Shown: in pieces, positions 33,325 through 41,222 of the stretch
Layout: every line of letters starts with the position of its first letter
Position numbering within the stretch: position 1 is the first letter of the stretch
Assembly: GCA_913051825.1 (NCBI GenBank)
Contig: CAJXCR010000009.1
Span: forward strand, 1-41,222
Source: an uncultured Halieaceae bacterium
GTDB taxonomy: Bacteria; Pseudomonadota; Gammaproteobacteria; Pseudomonadales; Halieaceae
DNA length: 41,222 nt
Direction: 5' to 3'
Program-made: the position numbers and the translations under genes
The notes under the pieces: generated by a model
Seen by the model: only the letters and a program-made list of their open reading frames with translations
Told to the model about the DNA's origin: nothing
The model's database searches: none

Positions 33325-34552
33325 TACGGTACGAGGTTATCCGCTTAGGGCTTTTTTTATTTGTCTTTTCGCGTATAGCACCGCGCAGATGGATCTTGCT
33401 TTATTTGGTTATGCTATTCCTTCGATTCGAGCAGAATTTAATCTTAGTTTAACTGAGGTGATGAAAATTGTATCTATCGCTTTCCTCATAGGAGGATGTT
33501 TGTTGGTATTTATAAGTGTGCTTGTAGACACATGGGGTCGACTGCCTTTGTTTCAATTTTCCCTGTTTGGCTCATCCTTGCTAGTAGCGATGACTGGTTT
33601 GGCATCATCTGTTGCTACTTTGACAGTTCTGCGCGGCACCAGTATAGCAATCGGAGGGCTTTCTTATCCTATTACAGGCGCGATTATAACCGAGGAGTTT
33701 CCAGCAAGAGTGAGAGGGATCTTTATGGGTCTTCTTCAGATAGGGTACCCCCTTGGTTGGGCGATGGCTTCACTATGGTCAATGTGGATATTAACGGAAT
33801 TCGATTGGCGGCACTTATTTCTGGTTGGTTTTGTAAGCTTACCCATGGTTTTTGTAGTAAGGCATTATTTACGAGAACCCGCTAGATCTTCAGCTTCACA
33901 ACGTAACGCAAGTATTTTCAATATTTTTAAATTATTTGGATCATCTATCCGTTATAGGGCGGCTGTTTTATTTTTAGCCCAGTTTCTTTTTGTGTGGGCT
34001 TATGCGGCTTCGATATTTTTGTTCCCTAGTTTTTTACTGGAAGCTAGAGGAATGGATAGTTTTAATTTTTCATTGCTGATTGGTGCCGGTAACGGGATCG
34101 GAGTGTTGGGATATATTTTGGCGGCCTGGGTTGGAGAGTACAAGTTAACTCGCAGGAACACGGTAGTTATATGGACGCTGTTAGGCGCTGTTTTTTTTCA
34201 ATTGCTGGTCTGGAGAGCAGAGACCTTTAATCAGATTTTCTTCATGTACTCTGTCATGAGTATGTTTTTCTATGGATCAGCAGCTGTTAAGTTTGCCTAT
34301 CTTGCGGAAGTTTTTCCCACGCCGGTCAGGGCTACCGCGATGGCTGTTTGCGGATCATTTGCGGTCACCCTTGGATCAGCTGCTGGCCCATATTATGTGT
34401 CCCTCGCGGTGGAGGCTTGGGGATGGAATTTAGGTTACGCTATGCTGACAGGTATTCCTCTAATGTTGGCTGGACTGCTTTATTTGGCTCTCGACTCTTT
34501 GCCTTCGGGTCTGGAGATTGAGGAAATTGAAACTATTTATAGTCAGAGATAG
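33293..34552 (+). CDS. MFS transporter (sugar-porter/AAHS-like)
   Basis: A 12-helix carrier of about 419 residues, with D-L-A-L-F-G-Y-A in helix 1, D-T-W-G-R-L-P in loop 2-3 and E-F-P-A-R-V-R-G between helices 4 and 5, then V-F-P-T-P-V-R-A-T-A in the second half. The last two resemble sugar-porter and aromatic-acid:H+ symporter members. The start is uncertain: ATG 33293 or GTG 33317, both overlapping the VOC gene; the first helix begins around R-A-F-F-I-C-L-F in either case. A role in uptake of an organic acid is inferred. Confidence 0.88.
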   Translation: MVIRGLLQVHDTVRGYPLRAFFICLFAYSTAQMDLALFGYAIPSIRAEFNLSLTEVMKIVSIAFLIGGCLLVFISVLVDTWGRLPLFQFSLFGSSLLVAMTGLASSVATLTVLRGTSIAIGGLSYPITGAIITEEFPARVRGIFMGLLQIGYPLGWAMASLWSMWILTEFDWRHLFLVGFVSLPMVFVVRHYLREPARSSASQRNASIFNIFKLFGSSIRYRAAVLFLAQFLFVWAYAASIFLFPSFLLEARGMDSFNFSLLIGAGNGIGVLGYILAAWVGEYKLTRRNTVVIWTLLGAVFFQLLVWRAETFNQIFFMYSVMSMFFYGSAAVKFAYLAEVFPTPVRATAMAVCGSFAVTLGSAAGPYYVSLAVEAWGWNLGYAMLTGIPLMLAGLLYLALDSLPSGLEIEEIETIYSQR

Positions 34553-34560
34553 GAAAAAAA

Positions 34561-35529
34561 ATGGGCGGTGGTTATTTTGTAGAATCTTTTGGTGGACCTG
34601 AGGTAATGAAGTGGGTTGATATTAATTTAGGAATTTTACAGCCTAATTCAGTGAGAGTTGAAGTGAAAGCGAGTGGCATTAATTTTGCTGAGACTCGGAT
34701 GCGAGCTGGAGACTACAGTGGTCAGCCACTGCCATTTGTCATGGGAATGGAAGTAGCAGGAATTGTCGAATCAGTTGGTGATGAGGTAGCTGACTTTTCT
34801 GTGGGTGATCGTGTGTTTGGTCGAGTAAGAGGTGCGCATGCTGAGTTGGTTGATTGTGATCCAATGCATCTCATGCCTATGCCGAAGAAACTATCTTTTG
34901 AAGAGGCGGCAGCTATCCCGGTTGGTTGGCTTACCGCATGGCATGCGCTTTACACTGTTGCTGGGATGCATAGAGATCAACGTGTTTTAGTTGAATCAGT
35001 GGGTGGAAGTGTAGGTAGTGCTGCCCTCGAGATAGCACTTCAGGAAGGATGTTGGGTTCTGGGTACCGCCAGTCGCGACGACAAGTTGAAGCAAGCAAAG
35101 GAGAGAGGCGCACATGCGGTTGTTAATTACATGGAAAAATCCATCTCCGAAGTAGCAAAGGAAACAACCCAAGACCATGGGATCGACATAAGTTTAATGA
35201 CCGTTGGTAGTGCAACAGCAGATCAACTGATTGATTCTATGGGTATGGACGGCAAGGTGGTTATGTTTGGCAGTACCGGTGGCAGAGACATTTCCTTTAA
35301 TCTTGCAATTGGAATTCTCAATTTACAACTACTGTCGATGAGTATTTCCACCAGTCCAGCTTTTTTTGAAAAGACGATGCCTGATTTTCGAAAAAGAGCA
35401 CTGCCTCTTTTTGAAAGCGGAGAACTATCACCAGTTGTCGATACTATCTTGCCAATGTCGGAATTAGTTCGAGCTCACCAAATGATTGATGAACGCAGCC
35501 ACTATGGAAAAATCATACTTATAAACTAG
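34561..35529 (+). CDS. Medium-chain dehydrogenase/reductase, quinone-oxidoreductase type, copy 2
   Basis: A 322-residue zinc-free MDR protein. It has G-G-P-E-V-M near the start, M-G-M-E-V-A-G-I-V, A-A-I-P-V-G-W-L-T-A-W and a nucleotide-binding V-G-G-S-V-G-S, then V-N-Y. It is a family member but not a close duplicate of the 31343 product. AGGA lies about 7 bases before the ATG. It lies in the same plus-strand run and probably reduces an activated double bond or quinone. Confidence 0.92.
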   Translation: MGGGYFVESFGGPEVMKWVDINLGILQPNSVRVEVKASGINFAETRMRAGDYSGQPLPFVMGMEVAGIVESVGDEVADFSVGDRVFGRVRGAHAELVDCDPMHLMPMPKKLSFEEAAAIPVGWLTAWHALYTVAGMHRDQRVLVESVGGSVGSAALEIALQEGCWVLGTASRDDKLKQAKERGAHAVVNYMEKSISEVAKETTQDHGIDISLMTVGSATADQLIDSMGMDGKVVMFGSTGGRDISFNLAIGILNLQLLSMSISTSPAFFEKTMPDFRKRALPLFESGELSPVVDTILPMSELVRAHQMIDERSHYGKIILIN

Positions 35530-35563
35530 GTTAAATTCATAAGCATCATGGAGTTTCTTATAT

Positions 35564-36610
35564 ATGTTGATTAGAAAACTGTTTAGCCAATTATTTTGCT
35601 TTTCATTTGTTCTAGCGGCGTCCTATCTGCAGGCAGCCGATAAGATTGTTCCAGTTACTAGTGAGCCTTGGCAAGAAGCTGTTGTTAGTGTCACGGATGC
35701 AGATGCGACAGCACGTTTTTTTATAGAAATCGGTGGTTATGATCTCATTTCGAGGGGAGCTATCAATAAATCCGCCTTAAGCAACTGGGGGATGGCTCAA
35801 CATGTGAATGGAGAGTATGTGCTTTTAGGTATGCCAGGTCGCGAGCAAGGTAAAGTTAGGCTGCTGGAATTTCAAAATACCGGACGAAGAGAGCCTATGA
35901 GGCCAGGGTCTCGAGCTTGGGATACAGGCTGTTACTTTAGCCTGATGGTTCGTGTTAAAGATATGCAAGCTATTTATGATGATGCGATTAGATTGGGTTG
36001 GTGGACAGAAACACCTATTACTCCTTTAAACTTTGGAACTTCTAGGCTTAACGTGGTTATCTACCGCGGCCCTGATGGTGTTCAAGTGCAAGCATATGAG
36101 CGTATTGAGCCGCCACTGGGATCAGATATTCCCAACTTTGATAGGATGACTTCGCCTTTTAATGTCATGCAGATGGTTAGAGACCGGGACGTTAGCTATA
36201 ATTTTTTTACTCAAGTGCTGGGGTTTGGAACTTTCTATAAAGGTAAACCATATACAGCCAAAGTTCCGACACCGACACCTATAGGCATTCCGATAAATCT
36301 TACTACATCCATACCCTATCGAGCGGGGATTGTTTACCCTCGACCCGGAGAATTTGGAAGGATGGAGATGATAGAGGTGATGGGGCTCCAGGGAGCTGAT
36401 TACTCCGATCGTTGTCATGCGCCCAATTTGGGAATTTTAGCTGTGCGTTTTCCAGTGGAGTCAATCAAGGATGCTAGTACTATGATTGTCGATCGAGGGT
36501 GGAGTTTGTCTCAGGAAATAGATTCGATAACCGTAGATGATCTAGGTCGTATCAAGATCTTTTCAATTAAGACGCCGGATGGTGCTATTATTCAATTTTA
36601 CGAATCTTAA
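35564..36610 (+). CDS. Exported two-domain VOC family protein
   Basis: A 348-residue protein with a clear Sec signal peptide (R-K at the N-terminus, hydrophobic residues 8-20, cleavage likely after L-Q-A near residue 24). Two VOC modules follow: one with W-Q-E-A-V-V-S-V-T-D and F-F-I-E-I-G-G-Y, the second from F-N-V-M-Q-M-V-R-D with F-F-T-Q-V-L-G-F. Export of a VOC protein is unusual because most are cytoplasmic. No metal-binding His sits on the first strand of either module. It is the last gene of its plus-strand run and ends 2 bases before the convergent ASCH gene. Confidence 0.85.
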   Translation: MLIRKLFSQLFCFSFVLAASYLQAADKIVPVTSEPWQEAVVSVTDADATARFFIEIGGYDLISRGAINKSALSNWGMAQHVNGEYVLLGMPGREQGKVRLLEFQNTGRREPMRPGSRAWDTGCYFSLMVRVKDMQAIYDDAIRLGWWTETPITPLNFGTSRLNVVIYRGPDGVQVQAYERIEPPLGSDIPNFDRMTSPFNVMQMVRDRDVSYNFFTQVLGFGTFYKGKPYTAKVPTPTPIGIPINLTTSIPYRAGIVYPRPGEFGRMEMIEVMGLQGADYSDRCHAPNLGILAVRFPVESIKDASTMIVDRGWSLSQEIDSITVDDLGRIKIFSIKTPDGAIIQFYES

Positions 36611-36612
36611 TT

Positions 36613-37116
36613 TTAAACAGTGAATACTCGCTCGAATTTTTCCACTGTGACTGGCATTTCATCCGTACAGGCTAACTCATAGGGAGCTAGAGCAGCATTC
36701 CAATATTGTCGGTGCATGGGCAACCATACCGAAAGATCTCTTACCGGAGGGCCATCGAGAGCAGTTATTTTCTGATCAATTTTACCGAAGACTGTTTGAA
36801 AAACTTCGGTGATACGGATAATCATCCTAGGGTCACCGTTAAAGGAAAGTAGGATAATAGGTAGCCCAGGGACGGGTGCTGGAACGCCATGTTTGTCATT
36901 GAGCCAGGGCAGTGTAAATGTGCCTACTTTTTGTTTGGTGACAATATATTCAAAGATTTTTTCAGTGCTAGCTGAATCAATTCCGATTGAGCGGACCTCA
37001 TGGTTGCCCCTCAACGAGGGAACCCTTGATTCAGCCATCTCCCAAAAATCGTTAATTGCATCAAGATCAGGACTCTTTTCGACGCCTTCGCCGATAATAG
37101 CGATAAATCTAGCCAT
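36613..37116 (-). CDS. ASCH-domain (PUA-like fold) protein
   Basis: A 167-residue protein with the ASCH pattern: K-Q-K-V-G-T-F-T-L-P-W, a Pro-rich turn P-A-P-V-P-G, the strand I-I-L-L-S-F-N-G-D-P, then R-I-T-E-V and a closing W-L-P-M-H-R-Q-Y-W. ASCH domains resemble PUA domains and are thought to bind RNA or nucleotide-like ligands. No link with the catabolic genes is visible. Confidence 0.7.
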   Translation of the reverse strand: MARFIAIIGEGVEKSPDLDAINDFWEMAESRVPSLRGNHEVRSIGIDSASTEKIFEYIVTKQKVGTFTLPWLNDKHGVPAPVPGLPIILLSFNGDPRMIIRITEVFQTVFGKIDQKITALDGPPVRDLSVWLPMHRQYWNAALAPYELACTDEMPVTVEKFERVFTV

Positions 37117-37183
37117 AGTTGCTTTTAACTAGAATTAACTTGAAGTTGAATGGGTTTTATATGGAAGTTGATTTTCAAACTAT

Positions 37184-37750
37184 TCAGTCAAGGTAAGTGG
37201 ATGCATCGACCGGAGCTCTCGATGCTTCATCGGTCTCATAAAAGGGCATAACTTTAGCTTTGGCGAATCCTGCCAATAAATTTCCAGGGAATATTTCTAT
37301 AGAATTATTTAGTTCAGTTACTGAAGAGTTGTAAAATCTGCGCGCAGCAGAAATTTGAGCTTCAACCTCGTTGTATGTCTGCTGACTTTGCAACATGGTT
37401 TGATCAGATTTCAAATCTGGATATGCTTCCATCGACATCATCAAGCGACCCATTTGTCCGCCAAGTGCATTCGCAGATTTTAGATGTTCTGAGACAGCTA
37501 AGGGATCTCCAGCGTCGTACTCATTATCTGCCTGCGTGCGCAGCTGCGTTACCGCGCTGAGAAGCTCTTTCTCGTGTTCCATAAAACGTTTGGCAATGGT
37601 TAATATATTAGGGATTAAATTGCTTCGTTTTTTTAGTTGTACGTCTATCCCAGAAAGTGCCTCTAGGGCGCTGTTTTTGCGTCCTATGATCCGTGTATAC
37701 CAAATATATAGGACCACTATAACAGCGACCAAAATCCAAATCATATCCAT
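37184..37750 (-). CDS. LemA family protein
   Basis: A 188-residue LemA-type protein. It has one N-terminal membrane helix (residues ~3-20, short outside segment), then the family helical core with V-Q-L-K-K-R-S-N-L-I-P-N, A-Y-P-D-L-K-S and A-R-R-F-Y-N-S-S-V-T-E-L-N-N. LemA genes often sit beside TPM-domain or M48 peptidase genes; neither is here. Its role is unknown, and it belongs to the background chromosome. Confidence 0.95.
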   Translation of the reverse strand: MDMIWILVAVIVVLYIWYTRIIGRKNSALEALSGIDVQLKKRSNLIPNILTIAKRFMEHEKELLSAVTQLRTQADNEYDAGDPLAVSEHLKSANALGGQMGRLMMSMEAYPDLKSDQTMLQSQQTYNEVEAQISAARRFYNSSVTELNNSIEIFPGNLLAGFAKAKVMPFYETDEASRAPVDASTYLD

Positions 37751-37906
37751 AGTTCATATCCTTTTAACGTTAGTTACAAAGCGGCTATTGAAAAGTGACA
37801 GATGCGCTTATAATCCTATCTTAATTAAGTAAAAATTTAGTATAACTTAAAACTTTTAATACATTGATCTATAAAAACAGTTAATCATCAGAGGGATCTT
37901 AAAGCT

Positions 37907-38401
37907 ATGAGTGCACATGAATCCGCGAGTAAAGAACTTGATCTTTCCGAAATTGATCGACTCAGGAAGCTCTTGGAAGTGGAAGCAATTAAGGAATTGC
38001 GATTAAGTTATAACTTTTTGATGGATTTACGTGATCTTGATCAGCTTATTAATATTTTTACCGATGACGCATTATGTGAATATGGGCCTTACGGGTCGTG
38101 GACAGGGAAGGAAGAAATTCTTTCGAATTATCGCAGTGTATTTACAGGAGACCTGGAGGCCCCTTTTAGTAGTTTCCATCCAAATGCTAATCATCGCGTG
38201 CAACTACTTACTGACACACGTGCGGAAGGACAAGTTTATTTGATGGATTTTGTGACTCATGTATCTCCGCAAGAAAACCCTCTGCTTTGGTTAGCGTTGT
38301 ATGATGAGGAGTATCAGAAAATCAAAGGGCAATGGAAAATAGCTAGGACTAGCCTGCAGTTTTTTTGGCCAGAGCGTCATGCTAAGTCTCCATATTCATA
38401 G
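37907..38401 (+). CDS. SnoaL-like (NTF2-fold) protein
   Basis: A 164-residue protein of the SnoaL-like polyketide-cyclase/NTF2 fold. It has a leading helix E-A-I-K-E-L-R-L-S-Y, then D-L-D-Q-L-I-N-I-F-T-D-D-A and the typical Y-G-P-Y-G-S-W-T-G-K-E-E-I, with a closing W-K-I-A-R-T-S-L-Q-F strand. Members include isomerases, dehydratases and the small subunit-like partners of ring hydroxylases. It could belong to the catabolic program but stands alone with its own 156-bp upstream gap. Confidence 0.85.
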   Translation: MSAHESASKELDLSEIDRLRKLLEVEAIKELRLSYNFLMDLRDLDQLINIFTDDALCEYGPYGSWTGKEEILSNYRSVFTGDLEAPFSSFHPNANHRVQLLTDTRAEGQVYLMDFVTHVSPQENPLLWLALYDEEYQKIKGQWKIARTSLQFFWPERHAKSPYS

Positions 38402-38414
38402 AAGATGCTAATTT

Positions 38415-38840
38415 TTAGTTTTCTAATTTTTTCCCTCGCCATTTTGCAAAGAGAAATAGGTAGATTGTTATGCCAGCATGCAATAGCGCTGCAATGGCAC
38501 CAAAATAATTCCAGTTAGGTGCGATAGCCGGTTGTCCTGGTACCATACCCCTTGTTGAAAGCAAACTTTCTAATAATGGGCTTACTTGTTGGTTGGCGAT
38601 TTCGCTGGCATATGCAATAAGCGACAAGTAATCAGCTTCGGTTACTAGTACTCGCATAACGCTATTTAGAAGGAACCATAGGAAAATGATCGTAAGAGCT
38701 ATTCTGAAAATGATTGGTAAATTACGAAATAGATAAGCGGCAAGTATTAAATTAAGGCTTAGCATCCCATATCCTATGCTAAGCGAAGAGAATACAGCAC
38801 GATTATCCGTAACGGCCTGCACAATTTCTATTTCCGTCAT
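38415..38840 (-). CDS. Small integral membrane protein of unknown function
   Basis: A 141-residue protein with four hydrophobic segments at about residues 20-40, 42-62, 68-80 (weaker) and 112-132, and a basic end (K-W-R-G-K-K). No family is recognised. It lies on the minus strand, convergent with the SnoaL-like gene 13 bases away and divergent from the SLC13-type carrier. Confidence 0.65.
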   Translation of the reverse strand: MTEIEIVQAVTDNRAVFSSLSIGYGMLSLNLILAAYLFRNLPIIFRIALTIIFLWFLLNSVMRVLVTEADYLSLIAYASEIANQQVSPLLESLLSTRGMVPGQPAIAPNWNYFGAIAALLHAGITIYLFLFAKWRGKKLEN

Positions 38841-38978
38841 TAAAATCCCCTTTTTTTGGATTCAAGATAGTCCATTTTTACAAGACATATCAAATTTTTA
38901 AAAGATAAATCTATATTGAGGTCCTGCGATACTTCCGGCATGCTAAACCTGTTGTAGAAACTTTGTGTTAGGACAAAA

Positions 38979-40703
38979 ATGAGTGATCAATTAGTTTTCT
39001 CTGGAATTTTTTTGACAATGGTTTGTGCTTTAGTCTTTACCCGTTGGTCACCGGTATGGATTTTTGTTGGAGGTCTCCTTTCCACCTATTTTCTAGGATT
39101 TGTAGAGGCTGGAGACGTATTGGAAAAATTCGTGAGTCCTGGTCTGATATCTCTTATCTTGTTGCTTTTGATATCAGTGGGTATAGAGAGATTGGATTGG
39201 TTGAAAAAAGTGTCCACCAGTTTAATTGATCAAAATTATAATCTTACTTTGTTTCGTCTTGGCGCTATTACAGCAGTCTTTTCGGCTATTATTAATAACA
39301 CTGCCGTCGTTGCAGCTTTATCGCAAATGGTAAAACAGAATATTTATCATCGACCATCTCTTTTGCTTATACCGCTCTCTTATATGGCGATATTAGGTGG
39401 AACAATGACCCTGATAGGAACATCGACCAATTTAATCGTCAGTGGTTTTCTTGAGGATGCTTCAGGCCAAGGTCTGGCATTCTTCGATTTTTTTCAGATT
39501 GGTTTTTCGGCAACGTTGTGTGGTTTCTTAGTTTTACTATTTTCTGCCCGATTACTTCCAGAAAATGATGATTCATACTCTGTAGCAGATGATTATCTGA
39601 TTGAGATGAGAGTGGGTGATACTTCATCTTTAGTTGGCAAAAGTATTCTCGAAAACAATTTGAGATCTCTTTCGGGACTTTATTTAGTAGAGCTTTCACG
39701 AGGGAATAGGCTCTTGACTCCTGTGTCGCCCTCAGAGGTGATTTTGGCGAATGATATTTTAATTTTTTCGGGCGACATCGATACCCTATCAATTTTAGAT
39801 CAGTTCGATGGGCTTGAGCTTTATGGTGAGAGCGAAGGATTTTTTCGTGAAAAGATGGTGGAGGCAGTTGTAACTCCAACAGCTCCAGTTATTGGAAATA
39901 CGCTTAAAGAAATCGGGTTTAGAGCTCTTTTTGATGCTGCGGTTATTGGGTTGCGCAGAGGTGGAAAGCGCCTTTCTGGGCAACTCGGAAATATTCCACT
40001 AGAGGCAGGCGATAGCCTAGTCCTAACGATAGGTCCAGGTTTTCATGACCGCCGTAATACGAGAAAAAATTTCTTTCTAATGGAAGACGCTTCACGCTCG
40101 ACATCAAAAAAGCTAGTTCCCGGGCTAATTGCTAATATGGCAATAGCGGCAATTGTATGCTTAGTACTCTTAGGATACCTATCTTTATTAAACGGCTTAG
40201 TTGTGCTGCTTTTGCTAATGTTGCTCTCGGGTGTTGTTACTACGGCCGAATTGAGAAGAAGATTTCCTTTCGAAATATGGTTCTTAATAGGCTCGGCACT
40301 AGTTGTCGCTCAGGGGCTAGAAAATACAGGTGTCGTAGATTGGATTAGTGGCAATTTGCATATTACTTTATCAGAAGCTGGACCTTATTACGGACTTATT
40401 GGAATCTATGCCTTTACCTTATTGATGACTGAGTCTATGACCAACAACGCCGCTGCAGCTATTGCGTTTCCATTAGGTTATGCATTAGCAGGTAGTTTTG
40501 GCGTAGATCCAATGTCTTTTGTGATGGCAGTAGCTTTTGGAGCAAGCGCCAGTTTTATGACTCCTTATGGTTATACCACTAATCTTATGGTGCAGAATTT
40601 AGGTGGCTATGTCTTGAGCGATTATCTGAAAGTTGGATTTCCTGTAATGGTCGTTTACTCGGGAGTAGTAATTTACATGCTTCCTAGAGTCTTCCCGTTT
40701 TAG
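38979..40703 (+). CDS. SLC13-type permease with two TrkA-C domains
   Basis: A 574-residue carrier with helices at both ends and two RCK_C (TrkA-C) domains at about residues 205-270 and 290-355. The first transport half has I-N-N-T-A-V-V-A and G-T-S-T-N-L; the second has M-T-N-N-A-A-A-A and P-Y-G-Y-T-T-N-L, the paired SLC13-type ion and anion binding motifs. Family members move sulfate, dicarboxylates or other anions with Na+ or H+. AGGA precedes the ATG by six bases. Confidence 0.93.
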   Translation: MSDQLVFSGIFLTMVCALVFTRWSPVWIFVGGLLSTYFLGFVEAGDVLEKFVSPGLISLILLLLISVGIERLDWLKKVSTSLIDQNYNLTLFRLGAITAVFSAIINNTAVVAALSQMVKQNIYHRPSLLLIPLSYMAILGGTMTLIGTSTNLIVSGFLEDASGQGLAFFDFFQIGFSATLCGFLVLLFSARLLPENDDSYSVADDYLIEMRVGDTSSLVGKSILENNLRSLSGLYLVELSRGNRLLTPVSPSEVILANDILIFSGDIDTLSILDQFDGLELYGESEGFFREKMVEAVVTPTAPVIGNTLKEIGFRALFDAAVIGLRRGGKRLSGQLGNIPLEAGDSLVLTIGPGFHDRRNTRKNFFLMEDASRSTSKKLVPGLIANMAIAAIVCLVLLGYLSLLNGLVVLLLLMLLSGVVTTAELRRRFPFEIWFLIGSALVVAQGLENTGVVDWISGNLHITLSEAGPYYGLIGIYAFTLLMTESMTNNAAAAIAFPLGYALAGSFGVDPMSFVMAVAFGASASFMTPYGYTTNLMVQNLGGYVLSDYLKVGFPVMVVYSGVVIYMLPRVFPF

Positions 40704-40853
40704 CGGATAAAATTCTTCGGCTAATGTATTTAGTCATTAGTAAATATTGCTTGTATTCTATGGAGATTCTTTTTCAATATTTGGCCTACTATCGACTTGA
40801 CCAATCTCTTGCTGTGGCTCTAAGCTGCTCCTTAATGATTAGGGATAAATAGA

Positions 40854-41222
40854 GTGCGCTTAAAAGAAAAAATAGCCATCATAACGGGGGCTAGTCAAGG
40901 AATAGGCGAAGCTACAGCAGTTCGTTTTGCTGAGGAAGGTGCTGTTGTCATACTAGTAGCCCGCAGAGAAAAGGAGCTTGCGAGAGTTTCTAGTAATATT
41001 GATGAATCCGGGGGCAAAGCGTTTTTCTACCCAGTTGATGTAAGCGATGAGTCTGCGGTAAAGCAATTAATAGAGGACGTGGTTTTAGATCATGGCAAGC
41101 TTGATATTCTAGTTAATAATGCTGTCTTTATGATTCCAGGGTCTATCGCGCGTCTTGATCTTTCTAGCTGGAACAAAAACTTTAAGGTTTCACTAGATGC
41201 TGCATTTTTGTTGATGCGAGAG
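40854..41222 (+). CDS. Short-chain dehydrogenase/reductase, cut by the window end
   Basis: The first 123 codons of a classical SDR: T-G-A-S-Q-G-I-G cofactor motif at residues 11-18, V-D-V-S-D, and L-V-N-N-A-V at the usual N-N-A-G site with Val in place of Gly. The start is GTG at 40854 after AGGGA at 40841-40845. The catalytic Tyr-Lys lies beyond the window. No stop is present before base 41222. Confidence 0.9.
   Translation, partial: MRLKEKIAIITGASQGIGEATAVRFAEEGAVVILVARREKELARVSSNIDESGGKAFFYPVDVSDESAVKQLIEDVVLDHGKLDILVNNAVFMIPGSIARLDLSSWNKNFKVSLDAAFLLMRE

Noticed and set aside
33496-33885. 129-codon plus-strand frame inside the MFS gene
   Set aside because: It is an alternate frame of a 12-helix carrier with unlikely residue content.
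39439-39879. 146-codon frame antisense to the SLC13-type carrier
   Set aside because: It lies wholly inside a confidently assigned gene and has His/Lys/Pro-rich shadow composition.
1-41222. CRISPR array, tRNA, rRNA, insertion sequence or prophage
   Set aside because: I saw no regular spaced repeats, tRNA-like cloverleaf, rRNA signature, transposase, integrase or phage structural gene on either strand.

Overview
The window looks like chromosomal DNA of an aerobic, probably marine, gammaproteobacterium of moderate-to-low GC. This is inferred from the DUF1415 plus HI0933-type flavoprotein pair at the left end, the TonB-dependent receptor with a Sec signal, the LemA and SLC13/TrkA-C genes at the right end, and the codon use; the lineage is not proven. 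I see no rRNA, tRNA, CRISPR array, transposase, integrase or phage gene. Nearly the whole window is coding.

Layout. (1) 1-2106: a possible partial C-terminus, a DUF1415 gene with an unresolved start and a HI0933/YhiN-type flavoprotein; this looks like ordinary chromosome. (2) 2226-7996: a VOC protein, a DUF1330-nitrilase-like pair, and a minus-strand operon of isochorismatase-type amidohydrolase, two PuuE-type polysaccharide-deacetylase-fold hydrolases and a GntR/UTRA regulator. It reads as a module for cyclic amides, imides or ureides. (3) 8059-14053: two convergent operons. Each begins with a copy of the same uncharacterised ~240-residue family. One continues with two related four-or-more-helix membrane proteins and a VOC protein; the other with a secreted CpcT/CpeT-like protein and a cytochrome P450. 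(4) 14140-27206: three VOC genes, an MFS carrier and an alpha/beta hydrolase lead into a molybdopterin/tungstopterin enzyme that closely resembles acetylene hydratase. Then come a carboxymuconolactone-decarboxylase-family protein, another MFS carrier, an alpha/beta hydrolase, an amidohydrolase, an MFS carrier, a VOC gene and an SDR. VOC, MFS and hydrolase genes recur in mirrored order on the two sides of the hydratase-like gene. (5) 27268-36610: a TonB-dependent receptor, a Bcr/CflA-type MFS, two MDR oxidoreductases, a VOC gene, another MFS and an exported two-domain VOC protein. (6) 36613-41222: ASCH protein, LemA, SnoaL-like protein, small membrane protein, SLC13-type carrier and the start of an SDR; this is a return to background genes.

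Taken together, 2226-36610 looks like a large catabolic or detoxification island: an outer-membrane receptor, five MFS carriers, P450, hydratase-like enzyme, amidohydrolase, CMD-family protein, SDR and MDR reductases, and eight VOC genes. Two themes stand out. Several enzymes have replaced the textbook catalytic residue: both alpha/beta hydrolases have His where Ser is expected, the nitrilase-like protein has Ser where Cys is expected, and one deacetylase paralogue has Tyr for the motif His. And none of the eight VOC proteins has the usual metal-binding His on the first strand of its first domain. The substrate is unknown. All assignments come from reading motifs by eye and from remembered family features, not from searches.
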